A stretch of DNA of 64,000 nucleotides from Ceratothoa steindachneri (taxonomy: Eukaryota; Arthropoda; Malacostraca; Isopoda; Cymothoidae): the NCBI GenBank assembly GCA_963969495.1, contig OZ018335.1:88136440-88200439 (forward strand). The letters are read 5' to 3'. The stretch's first letter is position 1; every line of letters begins with the position of its first letter. The notes below the pieces were generated by a model, which was not told the DNA's origin, ran no database searches, and saw only the letters and a program-made list of their open reading frames with translations. Shown piece by piece: positions 35,808 through 47,205 of this stretch. The position numbers were made by a program, and so were the translations under genes.

Positions 35808-36350
35808 AGCTCTGTATTGTTGGCTAGTTTCCACCAGCGTCCCTTGAGCCACACTTTGTCGAATGCCTTTTCCACATCTCTACTGATAGAGTGTCACTTG
35901 TTTTTCTCTGTCGTGCTTTTTTATGCTGTCGTGAACGATAGTTACAACCGCTTGAGTGGCCTGGCCTTGCTTGAAGCCATATTTGCAGATGGGCAGGACG
36001 CTCGTTTGGGTAATGTTTTTATGTAGTGTTTTGTTTCCTCAGTGGTGATAGGAGTGTTAAGTGTGGTGGAGTTGTCTAGCACTTTCATCTATACTAGGGT
36101 AGCGGGTCCAAGCTCTTCGGCGCATAGCCGACACCATTCCAGGACTTCCTGGAAGTACTTTTGTACATGTGTTTTAGGTATGTTGTGAGTGTGTAAGGTA
36201 GAGTGTCCCAGTGGGACCTAGATGCGTCGATGAAGGTCTTTAGTTTCAGCGAGGGTGCGGTTGTTGTATCTTGAGGTTATAGGTGTTGGTAGGTCCTTGC
36301 CCATCATCCTCTTCACGTGCCGCCAGAAAAAAGGAATGGTCAGTGCAGCG
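34950..36350 (-). mobile_element. Non-LTR retrotransposon fragment (RT region)
   Basis: On the minus strand, from high to low coordinates: linker FWRHVKRMMGKDLPTPITS (about 36290-36345), EVLEWCRLCAEELGPA, KHYIKTLPKRASCPSAN, then CKYGFKQGQATQAVVTIVHD (35930-36000). Motif A region MEKAFDKVWLKGRWWKLAN (35800-35875) follows, then LSHYFTNTKYNK, PRASVPQC near motif B and NFSLFLIYTNE. YKIPVRPLQIYASI (35200-35260) fits the post-RT thumb. A (GA)n tract interrupts it at 35776-35804. No YADD box was found. Confidence 0.6.
35776..35804. repeat. (GA)n microsatellite inside the LINE fragment
   Basis: About 14 GA dinucleotides between the motif A region and LSHYFTN of the LINE fragment; on the minus strand it adds a run of Leu-Ser codons to the frame. 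Confidence 0.9.
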
Positions 36351-36949
36351 AGCATCATCCGCTATGCTGGTCACCTCGCACTACTGATGGTTCCGATCCA
36401 GCTGCACGCATTGTAGGATGCGGGCGCGTGTAGTAGTGTGATGTTGTGTTGGCGTGGGTCTCGGCCGTAGAGAATATGAAGTGTTTAATGCATGTGTGTG
36501 TCTTACTTTTTGTAGACATTTTCATATTTTATCTATGACGTTCATGAGTATGCTTCAGTAACTGTCTTTTTATATTGGGTTGGTGTACTGGAGATTAAGT
36601 TTGTGTGGTTTCTTCGTTGAGATGTGTCTTCTAAACGCCTCCCAGTTTGTGTGGTCGTAAAAGGGTGATGTATATATGAGGATAGGCGAAATGAAAGTGA
36701 AAGGCTTCGGGAGATGTGCTCTGAAAGTATGTGGGGACCATAGGCTATGTGGGCGTGGAAACGTAGAAACATGGCAGCTACTTCATGCATCAGAAGAGAG
36801 GCTTTGGAACCTCTATAAACAACGCCAATCGACGCTCACTGGTTGCGAGAGACTGGGACTAGAGGTGTCCTAGGCGTTGGGGCACGATGAATGGGATGAG
36901 GGTGGTACTCCGTTAATCCCTTACTTGGCGCGTAATTATTAACCATTCG
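36351..36949. other. Spacer, possibly old LINE sequence
   Basis: GT-rich text similar in composition to the LINE fragment on its left; no motif recognised. Confidence 0.3.
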
Positions 36950-37329
36950 CAGTGTATGTTGACGGGTGCCTCTGGTAGCATCGGTCCGAGGTGACGGCCC
37001 TTTGTTCCCAGGTTGGTTGCCAGGCTAATAAAAAGCCTTGGGTCGAGTCTCTTGGTGTGGCGGGATATCCATTGAAGGCTGCTCCGAGATCTTGGCCGTC
37101 GTGAAGGGAACTAGTAGGAGTTTAGTACGGGGTGTGCTCCGTTGTTCACCTGGTGAGAAATCGATGGCCCCTTCGGGGACAGTCAGTGCTGCTTGGTTGG
37201 GAGCCACGGCACGCCAAGGTTTGACGGCTCGGTCGGACGAACAGCAGCACAAGGAGCGTGCCTTCTGAAAGATCCGAAACCTCTCCGATCGATAGGCGGG
37301 AGCGACTCACGCGGAGCGAACTCACCACC

Positions 37330-38635
37330 CCCTTTCTTTTTTATTGAGTGGTCACAAAGTATTCAGAGATATAAAGTGTTCAGCATTACTGGAAAGAAAG
37401 GACCTGGTGCGTTAAAATATACCTACTCGACATGCCAAAAGGACAAGTGGTGCGTAGATTTTCCGGAGGGGTGTTTCTCAAAGTGGCACCCTGGAAGTAT
37501 CTGCACGGACTGCGTCCTAAGGGCAGAACTTCAGGAGCTTAAGGAAGTTTTTAAATCCTCTGCGTAAAAAACTCGATGGCTGGGAAAAAAGGTGAAAATC
37601 CTCGAATCTGAGCATGTGCCTCAAATCCGTTGTCTCGAAGCCATCATTGTAGAGATGACACCCACCAAGGTAGAGCAAGAGCATCAAGAACCTCTCAACG
37701 ACGCCAATGGCTCCTCTGTTGAGCCCTCAAGCACCGCGTCGATGGAGATAGGCCATCCATCCGACGTCCCAGAGCCAGCTGCTGCTGGGGTTACTCAGGG
37801 CGTCAAAAAGAAGAAAAGAAACAGTAAGAAAGGAAAAACAGTAGATAAAACAGAAGAGAAAGTAGAAACAGAAGCAAAAACAAAGAAGAAAAAGAAGAAA
37901 AAAAAAACAAAAAGTGGGGAAGAAAGAGGGATCGAAAGAGCCCATACTGAAACGCAAGCCTCTGTCCTCGGAACCCAAATGCGCGAGGGTCATCGTGATC
38001 GGTGACTCCCAAGCGCGGGAAGTACAACCTTTGCTAGCGGCCGGCCGTCGCACCAGTGTGAAGGTAAGCTGTCTTTCAGGAAAGGGGAACGGAGAAATAA
38101 GGGTGGAGGCTGAGAAATCCCACATCTCTGAGAACTCAGTAGTTGCCCTCATGGCAAGTGGCAACGATCTCTACCTACGAGGAGGTAAAGTAGGCGCCAG
38201 CGGGAAGATTCTGACTACGGTTATGGGAGGAGTTGACGACTGTGGGCTGAAACCCCGCAGACGTGTCGTGGTCGGGATACTCCCAAGACGAGGTCCATAG
38301 CGCAATGCTCACGCGAGGAACGTCTCCATAAACCAACGCCTAGGAGATCTTTGTACGGCGGAAGGAGTCTTTTTTGTAGACCCCTACCGCACCTTTTACG
38401 GGAGAAATGACCTGTACAGAAGGGACGGAGTGCATCTTTCCTTTAAAGGTAAAGCTGCACTCGCAAACATAATCCAGGATGTTGTGGAGCGGACCCAAAG
38501 AAGTGTCAGACCCCGAGTAAAGGAGCACGTACGCCAGTACACCAGTGTTACTCCAGGAATGACCTTTTCTGAAGTCACAAAGAGGGAAGTGACCCCGCCA
38601 CAGAGAAAGAAAGCGGGAAACGGAAGAGCGTAGAG
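37330..38635 (+). pseudogene. CR1-like ORF1: Cys cluster, Lys-rich linker, SGNH esterase
   Basis: The N-terminus (37370-37567) has TCQKDKWCVDFPEGCFSKWH and GSICTDC, a zinc-binding-like Cys cluster. After a stop at 37566 a second frame (37592-38005) carries a very Lys-rich stretch (KKKKRNSKKGKTVDKTEEK). The frame shifts in the A-run near 37900 into ARVIVIGDSQAREVQPLL, with the GDS serine motif, and then VVALMASGNDLYLRGG (N/D block). After a further break, RRDGVHLSFKGKAALANII provides the D-x-x-H pair of SGNH hydrolases. These esterases are thought to help RNP or membrane association; the role here is inferred from the family. Confidence 0.75.
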
Positions 38636-38639
38636 AGTC

Positions 38640-39256
38640 CTACAGTCGGGGACTCCCTCGAAGTTCTTCTGTTTAATGCGAGGTCTATTAGAAACAAGTT
38701 TCTAGAACTTCGTGGCCTCGTAGCAACAGAAGAACCGGAGATGGTGGCCATAATGGAGTCGTGGATAAAAACATCAAGCCGAGATTTTGAAGGTGAATTC
38801 ACGATTCCCGGTTACCAGCTCTTCCTGAAAGATAGGCCAGACAGAAAGGGTGGCGGTGTAATGTTGTATGTCAAGGATACTCTCAACTTGACGGATTGCA
38901 ACATTGTATCCGATCATGAACTACTAGGTGTTGACCTAGAGATAGGTCCTGCCAAATACAAGACCCTGGTGCTTTATAGACCTCCTGCCAAACTCGTTGA
39001 AAAGGACAGAGATCTGTACCAGCTACTAGGAGAACTTGTCGAAGACAGGGTGTGTATCGTCATGGGTGATTTCAACACACAAGTTGACTGGGAAACCAGA
39101 GAAGCCTGTGGTGAGAACGCGCTACTCCTGGAGTTCGCGAACAACAAGTTCTTGACTCAATGGGTGAGAGAGCCAACGAGAGGAGACCATATATTCGACC
39201 ACCGACTAATTAGATTTGTAATTAAAGTCCCGAAGGCAGGGCCTGCAACAAGTTAA
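38640..39256 (+). pseudogene. CR1-like ORF2 endonuclease domain with internal deletion
   Basis: LLFNARSIRNKFLELRGLV opens the domain, MVAIMESWIKTSS gives the catalytic Glu, then GGGVMLYVKD, TLVLYRPPA and VCIVMGDFNTQVDW (GDFN). Near the end TRGDHIFD is joined directly to HRLIRFVIKV. Family members usually have some 15-20 residues between these blocks, ending in SDH, so a short deletion has fused them while leaving a D-H pair. The frame ends at 39256; ORF2 continues after a break at 39272. Confidence 0.75.
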
Positions 39257-39271
39257 TCGAGGAAACTCGAT

Positions 39272-41334
39272 TTGAGAAGAGCAGACTTTGCAGGTCTTCG
39301 TGCTGGACTGACTGACGCGAGGCTAGAAGTGTGCGATGCTGTTGAAGACTCGTGGAACAGTTTCAAAACCACATTCATGAGTCATCAATCGTGTTTCATC
39401 CATCTGAAATGTCCCCGTCCGTCTTCTGTTCAACCAAAGTGGTTTAATCGAGAAATCGGCCAACTACTTAGGAAGAAGAGAACTGTGTATCGTCAATCGA
39501 AGATCTCGGATGACTTTGACGAATACCTGAGGCTAGCCAGGAGAGTGAAGTCCAGCATAAGGGCGGCTAAGCGGTCTGAGGAACTCCTAGTGGCAAGACT
39601 CTGTAAAGAGAATCCCAAGGAGTTTTTTGAATATTTGAACAGCCGTAAACAAATCCGTCGAACAATTGGCCCTTTTGAAAAATGAGGAGGGGGCATTAAA
39701 GCACTTAGATGCCGAAAATGCTTACTTCCTCAACGACTCTTCCGTGTTTACTGAAGAGTGTGGTCCCATTTCCCAACCATTGGATTCCTACTCGGGGGAA
39801 AAGCTGGAGGATATGGACTTCACCGAAGGGAAAATAAAAAAGAAGATCAGTGACCTAATGACGAATAAGTCACCTGGCCCGGATGGGTTTCTACCTAAGG
39901 TGTTGAAAGAAGTGCGCGATCAAGTGTCACGACACCTGAGCGCAATCTTCAACATGTCAATCCGGATCGAATGCGTTCCTAGAGACTGGCGTGAAGCGGA
40001 GGTGACTCCTATCTTCAAGAAAGGAGACCGTAGCCAACCGTCACACTACCGACCTATCACTTTGACTTCGATAGTCGGTAAACTCATGGAAAGCATCGTG
40101 GTGGAAAAAATGACGTCGTATTTAGAGTCAAACCTGCTACCGAGTAGTTCCCAGCACGGCTTCCGAAGGCAACGGTCATGCCTGACGAACCTTGTGGAAT
40201 TCTTTCACTTCGTGTTCAGTGAGCACGATCGGGACAAGGCGGTGGATGTGGTGTACTTAGACTTTCAGAAAGCCTTTGATAAGGTAGCACACCGCCGCCT
40301 TCTCCGGAAAGTGCGAGCGCTGGGCATAGACGGAAAAGTAGCCGGCTGGATCGAGAACTGGCTAAGTGGCAGACGGCAACGGGTAGTGGTGAATGGACAG
40401 GTTTCTGAGTGGGGGCCCTTTACTAGCGGGGTGCCTCAAGGTTCTGTACTGGGACCACTACTATTCATCATCTACGTCAACGACATGGACGGTGACATGG
40501 TTGCCAAGATTTTCAAATTTGCCGACGATACCAAGCTTGGTATGAACGTTGCAAAGGATGGAAATACTGCCCGCCTGCAGGAAGATCTTCGGAAGATTGG
40601 GGAGTGGTCGGACACGTGGCAAATGCCTTTTAACGTGGGGAAATGCAAAGTGATGCATATCGGCCACAGAAACCCCCAATCTCAGTATATCCTTAAGGGC
40701 ACTGCTCTTGAATCGAGTGACACTGAGAAAGACTTGGGTGTAACTATCACTAGCGACCTCAAGTTCTCGAATCAGTGCATCGAGGCAGAGAGGAAAGCCC
40801 AAAGATGTTAGGCTACATAAAGCGCCAGTTTGGATACCGTAACAAGGAGATAGTACTTTGTCTGTACAACTCCCTGGTTCGGCCGCACCCGGAGATGCCG
40901 TACAATTTTTGAGTCCTTCGTTTCGAAAGGATATCGCAAGGTTGGAACGCGTACAAGCCAGAGCAACCAAGCTGATCCCCTCTATCCGACATAAAAGTTA
41001 TGAGGATAGACTAAGGGAATTAAATCTGTTATCGCTGGAAACCCGTAGACTGCGTGGTCAGCTCATCGAGGTTTTCAAAATACTTCGAGGGTTCAACAAT
41101 GTTGACTACCGGGATATTTTCAAACTGAGTGAGAACAGAACGCGCAATCACGGCTTCAAACTTGAACTGACGCGTTACAACAGCAATCTGTGTGGAAATT
41201 TTTTCACTTACAGTATCTGCGGTAAGTGGAACGCACTTCCAGTGGAAGTTATCAACAGTGAATCTGTTGACCAGTTCAAGTCAAGACTAGATAAAGTCTT
41301 GAAAAGTGGCCGTTTAGGGACGCAAAACAATTGA
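39272..41334 (+). pseudogene. CR1-like ORF2 reverse transcriptase
   Basis: The linker (39272-39685) ends in KEFFEYLNSRKQIRRTIGP. After a one-frame shift the RT (39666-40811) has all motifs: SPGPDGFLPKVLKE, RPITLTSIVGKLMESIV, HGFRRQRSCLTNL, motif A VVYLDFQKAFDKVAH, motif B SGVPQGSVLGPLLFIIY and motif C KIFKFADDTKLG. The catalytic residues are intact. A break at 40811 and another near 40890 lead into FWSPSFRKDIARLERVQARA and the C-terminus ending SRLDKVLKSGRLGTQNN. At least three frameshifts, so inactive, but relatively young. Confidence 0.85.
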
Positions 41335-41511
41335 GCAGCCATGTGCCTGCTCGATTGCTAGTCCAAAGGTACCCTCTTTGAATGGGCCGTAAGGTCTCCT
41401 CGGGTACTTCGTTTCCTTGTTACTCATTGATGTGATCGTTGTGCGAATGACATTTTCTGTGGACAAGTTCCATCCGCGGTGACCAAAAAATGTGGGGAAG
41501 GACGGATAGGC

Positions 41512-44500
41512 TACATTTAGAAATATACACTCTCTAAACCTGTCTAGTTACATTTAAAAACCCACACAATTTACCCCTTTGTAGCTGCATTTAAAAATCC
41601 ACATGATATAACCCATTGAAGATAGATTTAGAAACGGACACGATATCTTTGCTACTACAGTTTAAAATACACACGATCTTAAATATTGTAGCAATATTTA
41701 GAAACATATGCAATCTAAATCTCCATGGCTAAATTTCAAAACAATATCTAAACCTTTCTAATTAAATCTAGAACCCAACAAGACTTAAACTTTTGTAGCT
41801 GTATATAGAAATCCACAAAATATAAACCCTTGGAGGTAGATTTAGAAACAAACGAGTTCTAAACCATTTACCTACATTTCGGTTCTCACATGATCTAAAA
41901 CTTCTAACTACATTTAGAAAGCCACTCGATCTAAACTTTGGCATATACATTTAGATACACAGAAGAAATAAACATTTGTAGCCTCATTTAGAAATATACA
42001 CGATATAATCCTTTGCAGCTACATTTAGAAACCCATGCGATCTAAACCTCTGAACCTACATTTGAGCTCACACATGATCTAATCCATTGTATGTACATTT
42101 AGAGACCCAGACGATCTCTTCCGTTGTAGATAATATTAAAAACGCTATTTTAGACGAACTAATCATTTGTAATTCCATTTAGAAACCAAAGTGATCTTTT
42201 CCTTTCTAGCTTTATTTAAAACACCACACAATATTTTACTTTGTAGAAATCCACAAGACCTATACTTTAGTTGTATTTAGAAACCTAAAAAATCTATTCT
42301 TTTGTAGCTACATTTAGAAACCCAGAGGATTTATTACTTTGTAGCAACTTTAAGGAACTTTATCATTCTAATCATTGCTAGCTAGCTTAAGAAACCTACA
42401 CACTCTAATTCCTTGCTGCTGAATTTAGAAACTTACACGATCTAAGCTCTCTATAGGTAACATTATAAAAAAAAACTATCTAAGCAATTGTAGATACATT
42501 TAGAAACCTACGTGATTTAAAACTTTCTACCGACATTTAGAAACCCATAACTAATAAATATCTGCAGCTATATTTAGAAACCCAAATGATATTAACCTTT
42601 GTAGCTATATTCATAAACCCACTAGATCTAAACCTGTGTAGCTACATATGGAAACCCAGACCATCTAAACCATTGTAGTGTGATTTAGAAACCCTCACAA
42701 ACTAAACCTTTGTAGCTACATTTGTAAACTCAAAGGATCTAAACGTTTGTAGATATATTTAGAAACTCACGGGATAAAAACTTTTCTAGCTACATTTTGA
42801 AACACACCATCTAATCATATGTAGATACATGATAACCATCACATAAACAAACCTTTGTAGCTGCATTTAGAAACCTACAAGTTAACACCATTTGAAGCTG
42901 TATTTAGAAACCAACACGATCTAAACCTACGTAGCTACATTTTGAAACATATGCGATCTAAACCTTTCTACTAAATTTTGAAACCCTCACGATGTAAACA
43001 TTTGTAGTTATATATAGATATTTACGCAATATCTATAAACCATTTGAGCTACATTTTGACACTAACGCGTTCTAAATGTTTGTACCTATATTTAGAAACC
43101 CACACGATCTAAAATATTTCAGCTACATTTAGAAACTGACGGTATCTGAACCTTTGTAGATACATTTGAAAACCCACACGATTTAAACCTTAGTTGCTAC
43201 AATTAGAAATCCACAAGAGCTAAAGCTCTATAGCTATATTTAGAAACCCGCGTGAGAAAAAAATTTCTAGCTAGATTTAGAAACACACAGGATCTATAAC
43301 TTGTAGCTGCTTATGATATAACCCTTTGAAACTACATTTAGAAACCAACAAGATCCTAAACTTCTGTTGCTACATTTGAACCGACGTGAATTAAACCTTT
43401 GTTTAGGTCGAAACACACTATTTAAATCTTTGGAGTTAAATCTAGAAACCCACACGATCTAAAGGTTTGTAGCTACAACTAGCTACAGACGTTTAGATGT
43501 TGTGGGTTTCTTAATGTAGGTACAAAGGATAAGGTCATATGGGTTTCTTAATATAGGTAAAAATGTTTGGATCGTGTGGGTTTCTAAATTTAACTATAAA
43601 GCTTTATATCGTATAGGTTTCTAAATGCAGTTAGAATAGTTTAAATCGTGTAGATACATGTAGAAACCCCACGACAACTAAACCTTTGTACCTATATTTA
43701 GTATCCCACTGATCTAAACATTTGTACATACATTTAGGGAGTCACTCTATCTAAACCTTTAAAGCTAAATTAAAAATACAATATATCACAACCTTAGGGT
43801 TACATATAGAAACTTCCACGATTTAAACTTTTCTAACTGCATTTAGAAACCTATACAATATAAAGTTTATAGCTAAATTTAGAAACCCACTCGATCCAAA
43901 CATTTTTACCTATATTAAGAAACCCATATGACCTTATCCTTTGTGCCTACATTAAGAAACCCACAGCATCTAAACCTCTGTAACTACATTTAGAAACCCA
44001 TGCCACCTGCGCCTTTATATTTATATATTGAAACCCACACCATATAAAATTTGCAGCCATACGATATAAACCTTTGAAGCTACATTTAGAAACACACTAT
44101 ATAAACATCTATGGTTACATCTAGAAACCCACACGACCTAAAGCTTGGTAGCTGCATTGTATCTATATTTAAAATCAAACACAATCTAAACGTTTGTACC
44201 TTAATTTAACTTTGTAGCTATATTTTGGATACCATACGATCTAAAATTTATAGCTATATTTTGAAAGCGAGACTATTTAAACATTTATATATGCAATTAG
44301 AAACCCACACGATCTAATCATTTGTAACTACATTTTGAAACAAACATGATATAAAGCTTTGTACCAATAATAAAAAGCTAAATAATCAAAATTTTATACC
44401 TACATTTAGAAATCTGACACGATCGAAATCCGTTCTTCCTACTTTTATATACCCATGCAATTTAAACCTTTGTAGCTACATTTTGAAATCCACAGGAAGT

Positions 44501-44810
44501 AAACATCTGTAGATTCATTGGAAAATCCACACGATCTAAATCTTGGTAGATACATTTGTAAACCACACGATCTAAACCTTTGTAGCTGCAGTTAGAAATC
44601 CACAAGAGATGAACCTTTGAAATTGCATCTAGAAAACCACACGATATAATATTTGGAACTAAATTTAAACACAATACGATTTAAAGCTTTTAGCTACATT
44701 TAGGAAGCCACACGATCTAAACATATATTGCTATCTAAAAACCCACGCGGTAAAAACCTTGTAGCTACATTTGAAACTACACAATATCTAAACCCCTGTA
44801 GTTCTATCTA
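41512..44810 (+). repeat. 37-bp satellite, block 2
   Basis: About 88 diverged copies of the unit seen in block 1 (GTAGCTACATTTAGAAACCC...). Mostly one orientation, except an inverted segment at 43486-43650. The array is interrupted at 44811 by a mariner element and continues after it in phase. AT-rich throughout, no coding content. Confidence 0.9.
43486..43980. repeat. Inverted duplication within the satellite
   Basis: 43486-43650 is a close reverse complement of 43817-43980 (for example AGGATAAGGTCATATGGG versus CCCATATGACCTTATCC, and CTAAATGCAGTTAGAA versus TTCTAACTGCATTTAG). The arms are about 165 bp with few mismatches and a 166-bp spacer of direct-orientation satellite. Confidence 0.85.
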
Positions 44811-46212
44811 TTAGGTTGAGGAATAAATTCGTGCGGTTTTTTTTAAAGTTGTGTTAATTTAAGTTTTGTTGACGTGATTTGTGCACATATTAAAAAACAA
44901 TAATAAATAATGAGAAAAAATTTGCAAAGGTTAGGCTACGTTTCTTAACAGCGTAGACTATTAGGCTTTTTCTTAGACTACGTCTTGAAGTTGAGTAATA
45001 AGTCATTGTGGTTTATTTAAAAGTTGTGTTAATTTAATTTTTGTTCTGTACCCTCAAAATGGAATGTCAAGTTGAAAAAAAGGCGCATTTTCGACACTTG
45101 TTGTTATTCATTTTCAATCGAGACAGGAACAATGCGAACGAAGCCAAAGCTCGTCGCGATATTTGTACTTTCTACGGAGAAAATGCTTTATCAGAAAGGA
45201 TAGCTCAATGGTCGTTTTCACGTTTCTAAAACGGTCATTGCAATCTTAATGACGAAGAACGTTCTGGTCGCCCCATTAAGTTGGATGAAGATCGATTAAA
45301 CGACCTTCTTCATGAAAATCCTCGTCAATCGACTGGAGAATTGGCTGTACAATTGGCGTGTGATCAGAAAACTGTAGTGAATCACTTTCATCGGATGGGA
45401 AAAGTTCCAAAACTGCGTGCATGGGTTCCGCACGCTTTGAGCGAAAGCAACAAACTTCAACGCTCCATGATTGCCGCACGTTTGCTTGCTCGTCACAAGG
45501 CTACTCGTGGATATAAGGACAGATTTCTTCACCGCATCATCACTGGCGACGAAAGGTGGTGTGTTTATGTCAACATGAACCATCGAAAACAATGGCTTAG
45601 CCCCAATAAAAAAAACACTTCCGCGATTAAAGCAAGGACTTCATCCACGAAAGACGATGTTGTGTGTGTGATGGGATTGTGAATGCATCATTCTTTATGA
45701 GCTCCTCGCTAACAACGAGATGTCAATACAGAACTCTACGTTCAACAAATGTATCCACTCGCCGAAGCTATTCGTGAAAAGTGACCTTATCGACGTTATG
45801 GAGTCATTCTGCTACACGAAAATGTTCGTCCTCACATTGCCAATATGACAAAAGATGCCATCCAAATGCTTAATTTGGAAATTTTGCCGCATCCTCCATA
45901 TTCGTCAGACTTGGCTCCATCGGATTTCCATCTGTTCCGATCGCTCTCCAACAATTTGCGCGGCGTTTCGTTCAATACTGATGTGGAATTCAGAACCTGG
46001 TTAGACGAATTCTTCGAGTCAAAATCTAGAGATTTTTATTGCAAAGGAATCGAAAAACTAGTTAAACGTTGGGAATAAGTCCTAAATAACAACGAGGAAT
46101 ACATTATTGATTAAATTGCATATTGTTATCAATTAAAAATTAAGTTTTTCTAAAATTGTTAATGGTAATGAATAAATTTGATAAAACTGCAAGAACTTAT
46201 TCCTCAACCCAT
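44811..46212 (+). mobile_element. Mariner element inserted in the satellite, 1402 bp
   Basis: Inverted ends (TTAGGTTGAGGAATAAATTC left; reverse complement of the right end ATGGGTTGAGGAATAAGTTC) match at roughly 21 of 26 positions and are flanked by TA on both sides. Removing the element with one TA restores a normal satellite unit. It carries one decayed transposase gene. The insertion is younger than the satellite it interrupts. Confidence 0.9.
45057..46078 (+). pseudogene. Mariner transposase, frameshifted, catalytic Asp changed to Glu
   Basis: Starts MECQVEKKAHFRHLLLFIF (N-terminal HTH, stop at 45227), continues NDEERSGRPIKLDEDRLNDL and QSTGELAVQLACDQKTVVNH (second HTH). The first catalytic Asp is in ITGDERWCVYVN. 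The frame shifts within the TG run at 45660, after which WDCECIILYELL is read in another frame. The second catalytic position, normally HDNARPH, reads LLHENVRPHIA, a Glu. Exactly 34 residues later comes the third Asp in YSSDLAPSDFHLF, the D34D spacing of mariners. The C-terminus ends KGIEKLVKRWE. Inactive through frameshifts and the D-to-E change. Confidence 0.85.
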
Positions 46213-47205
46213 TATAAAACCATAAAATCTATACCTCATAACTGCATTAAAAACGCACATAATATAGTCCTTTGAACCTGCATTTAGAAACCTACACAAT
46301 CTAAACACCGTGACTAAATTTTGAAACTCTCACGATCTAAATACTTGTAGCTAAATTGTGTAACCCACACGATCTAATCATCTGTATGTATATTTTGAAA
46401 CCTATACTATCTAAATCTTTGTTGTTGCATTTTGAAACCAACACGATATAAGCCAATCTACCAACATTTAGAAACCTCCACGATCTAAAGCTTTTGTACC
46501 TATATTTAGAAACACACACGTTTTGAACCCTTGTATCTACCTTTAGAAATTCACACGATGTAAACCTTTCTACCGAGATTTAGAAACCCCAGCTATCTAA
46601 ATCTCTGTATCTACATTTAGAAACCACAAATCTAGAGTCTTTTATCAATATTTCGAATCCAACACGATCTAAACCTCTCTTGCTATATTTTGAAACTCAC
46701 ACGTTCTAACTTCAGTAGCTACATTTTGAAACCCTCAGAATCTAAACCTCTATAGCTACATTTTGAAACCCACACCATCTAAGCTTCTGTAGGTATATGC
46801 AGCTACATTTTTAAACGCACACAATCTAAACCTCTCTAGCTATATTTTGAAACCCACACGTTCTATACTTCCGTAGCTACATTTTGAAACCCTCATGATC
46901 TAAACTTCTGTAGCTACATTTTTAAACCCACACCATTTAAACTTCTGTAGCTACACGCAGCTACATTTTTGAACCCACACGATCTAAAGCTCTCTAGTTA
47001 TATTTTGAAACACACACGTTCAAAACTTCTGGATCTACATTTTTAAACTCACACAATCTAAGTCTCTCTAGCTATATTATGAAGTCCACATGTTCTAAAC
47101 TTCAGTAGCTACATTTTGAAACCCTCATGATCTAAACCTCTCTAGCTATATTTTGAAACCCACACGATCAAAACCTTTGTAGCTGCATTTTGAAACTTAG
47201 ATACA
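46213..47205 (+). repeat. 37-bp satellite, block 3, with higher-order repeats
   Basis: Continues block 2 after the mariner. In its right half the same monomer variant (GCTATATTTTGAAAC) recurs at 46683, 46841 and 46999, 158 bp apart. A matching variant recurs at 47073 and 47147, 74 bp apart. 158 equals four monomers plus a 10-bp insertion (TATATGCAGC-like); 74 equals two monomers. Confidence 0.85.

Larger units (their letters stand above)
36950..41480 (+). mobile_element. CR1-like LINE with two ORFs, best preserved LINE of the window
   Basis: ORF1 (about 37330-38635) has an N-terminal Cys cluster, a Lys-rich linker and an SGNH-type esterase; ORF2 (about 38640-41334) has endonuclease and RT. 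An ORF1 esterase is a known feature of CR1-type LINEs. Only a handful of frameshifts separate it from intact frames. Bounded on the right by the 37-bp satellite at about 41512. The 5' end is approximate, and no target duplication or clear tail repeat was found. Confidence 0.8.

Noticed and set aside
32386..47205. Regular 37-bp spacing could suggest a CRISPR array
   Set aside because: The whole unit is the repeat; there are no unique spacers between constant repeats, no cas-like genes, and the context is eukaryotic.
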